This document shows, piece by piece, positions 5,619 to 5,649 of a stretch of 5,649 nt of DNA. The stretch's first letter is position 1; every line of letters starts with the position of its first letter. The notes under the pieces were generated by a model, which was not told where the DNA came from, did no database searches, and was given only the letters and a program-made list of their open reading frames with translations. This DNA is from Hyphomicrobiales bacterium (lineage in GTDB: Bacteria > Pseudomonadota > Alphaproteobacteria > Rhizobiales > Xanthobacteraceae), in contig JAPLPC010000282.1 in the NCBI GenBank assembly GCA_026400425.1, forward strand, positions 1-5,649. The letters run 5' to 3'. Made by a program: the position numbers and the translations under genes.

Positions 5619-5649
5619 AAAACGCCGCCCAATTCCGGGCGGCGTTTTT
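5619..5649 (+). terminator. Strong intrinsic terminator after the aldolase-family gene
   Basis: AAAACGCCGCCC (5619-5630), the loop AATTCC and GGGCGGCGTTTT (5637-5648) form a perfect 12-bp stem ending in a T-run that reaches the window edge. The A-run on the left arm means it could also terminate a convergent gene arriving from the right. Confidence 0.88.

Overview
The window is GC-rich, with strong third-position GC bias. It looks like the chromosome of an alphaproteobacterium, most likely of the Bradyrhizobium/Rhodopseudomonas/Nitrobacter group. The evidence is a Ros/MucR-family regulator, a DUF6456-type protein with the ESPLGWLARRKGRDGR motif, and the style of the other proteins. I see no insertion sequence, phage, CRISPR array, tRNA or rRNA. 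It reads as ordinary chromosomal backbone.

Left part, minus strand (1-1868). Three genes point leftward. A two-helix membrane-anchored protein of 317 aa (844-1797) has a long disordered acidic/proline/arginine-rich middle and a compact conserved C-terminus. It is followed 28 nt later by a mucR-like regulator (393-815), which ends at an intrinsic terminator (361-385). After a roughly 200 nt gap comes the first 63 codons of a DUF6456-type gene (1-189), cut by the window edge. That gap holds a cluster of AAGGAC/GTCCTT boxes touching the ribosome binding site. A sigma70-like promoter with a perfect 12-bp palindrome in its spacer (1840-1868) is predicted for the membrane protein gene.

Right part, plus strand (2083-5649). 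A 549-aa GT-C fold (GT39/PMT-like) membrane glycosyltransferase (2083-3732) is followed by an exported class A serine beta-lactamase (3824-4696). A class II aldolase/adducin-family protein (4794-5576) comes next, and a strong intrinsic terminator closes the window (5619-5649). Gaps of 91 and 97 nt mean these three could be separately transcribed. No shared pathway is evident, although the glycosyltransferase and beta-lactamase both act at the cell envelope.

No clearly new multi-gene system is visible. The items most worth a second look are the possible RNA switch or operator before the DUF6456 gene, the MucR protein lacking most canonical zinc ligands, the beta-lactamase with an actinobacterial (BlaC-like) omega loop, and the aldolase-fold protein without the usual catalytic glutamate.
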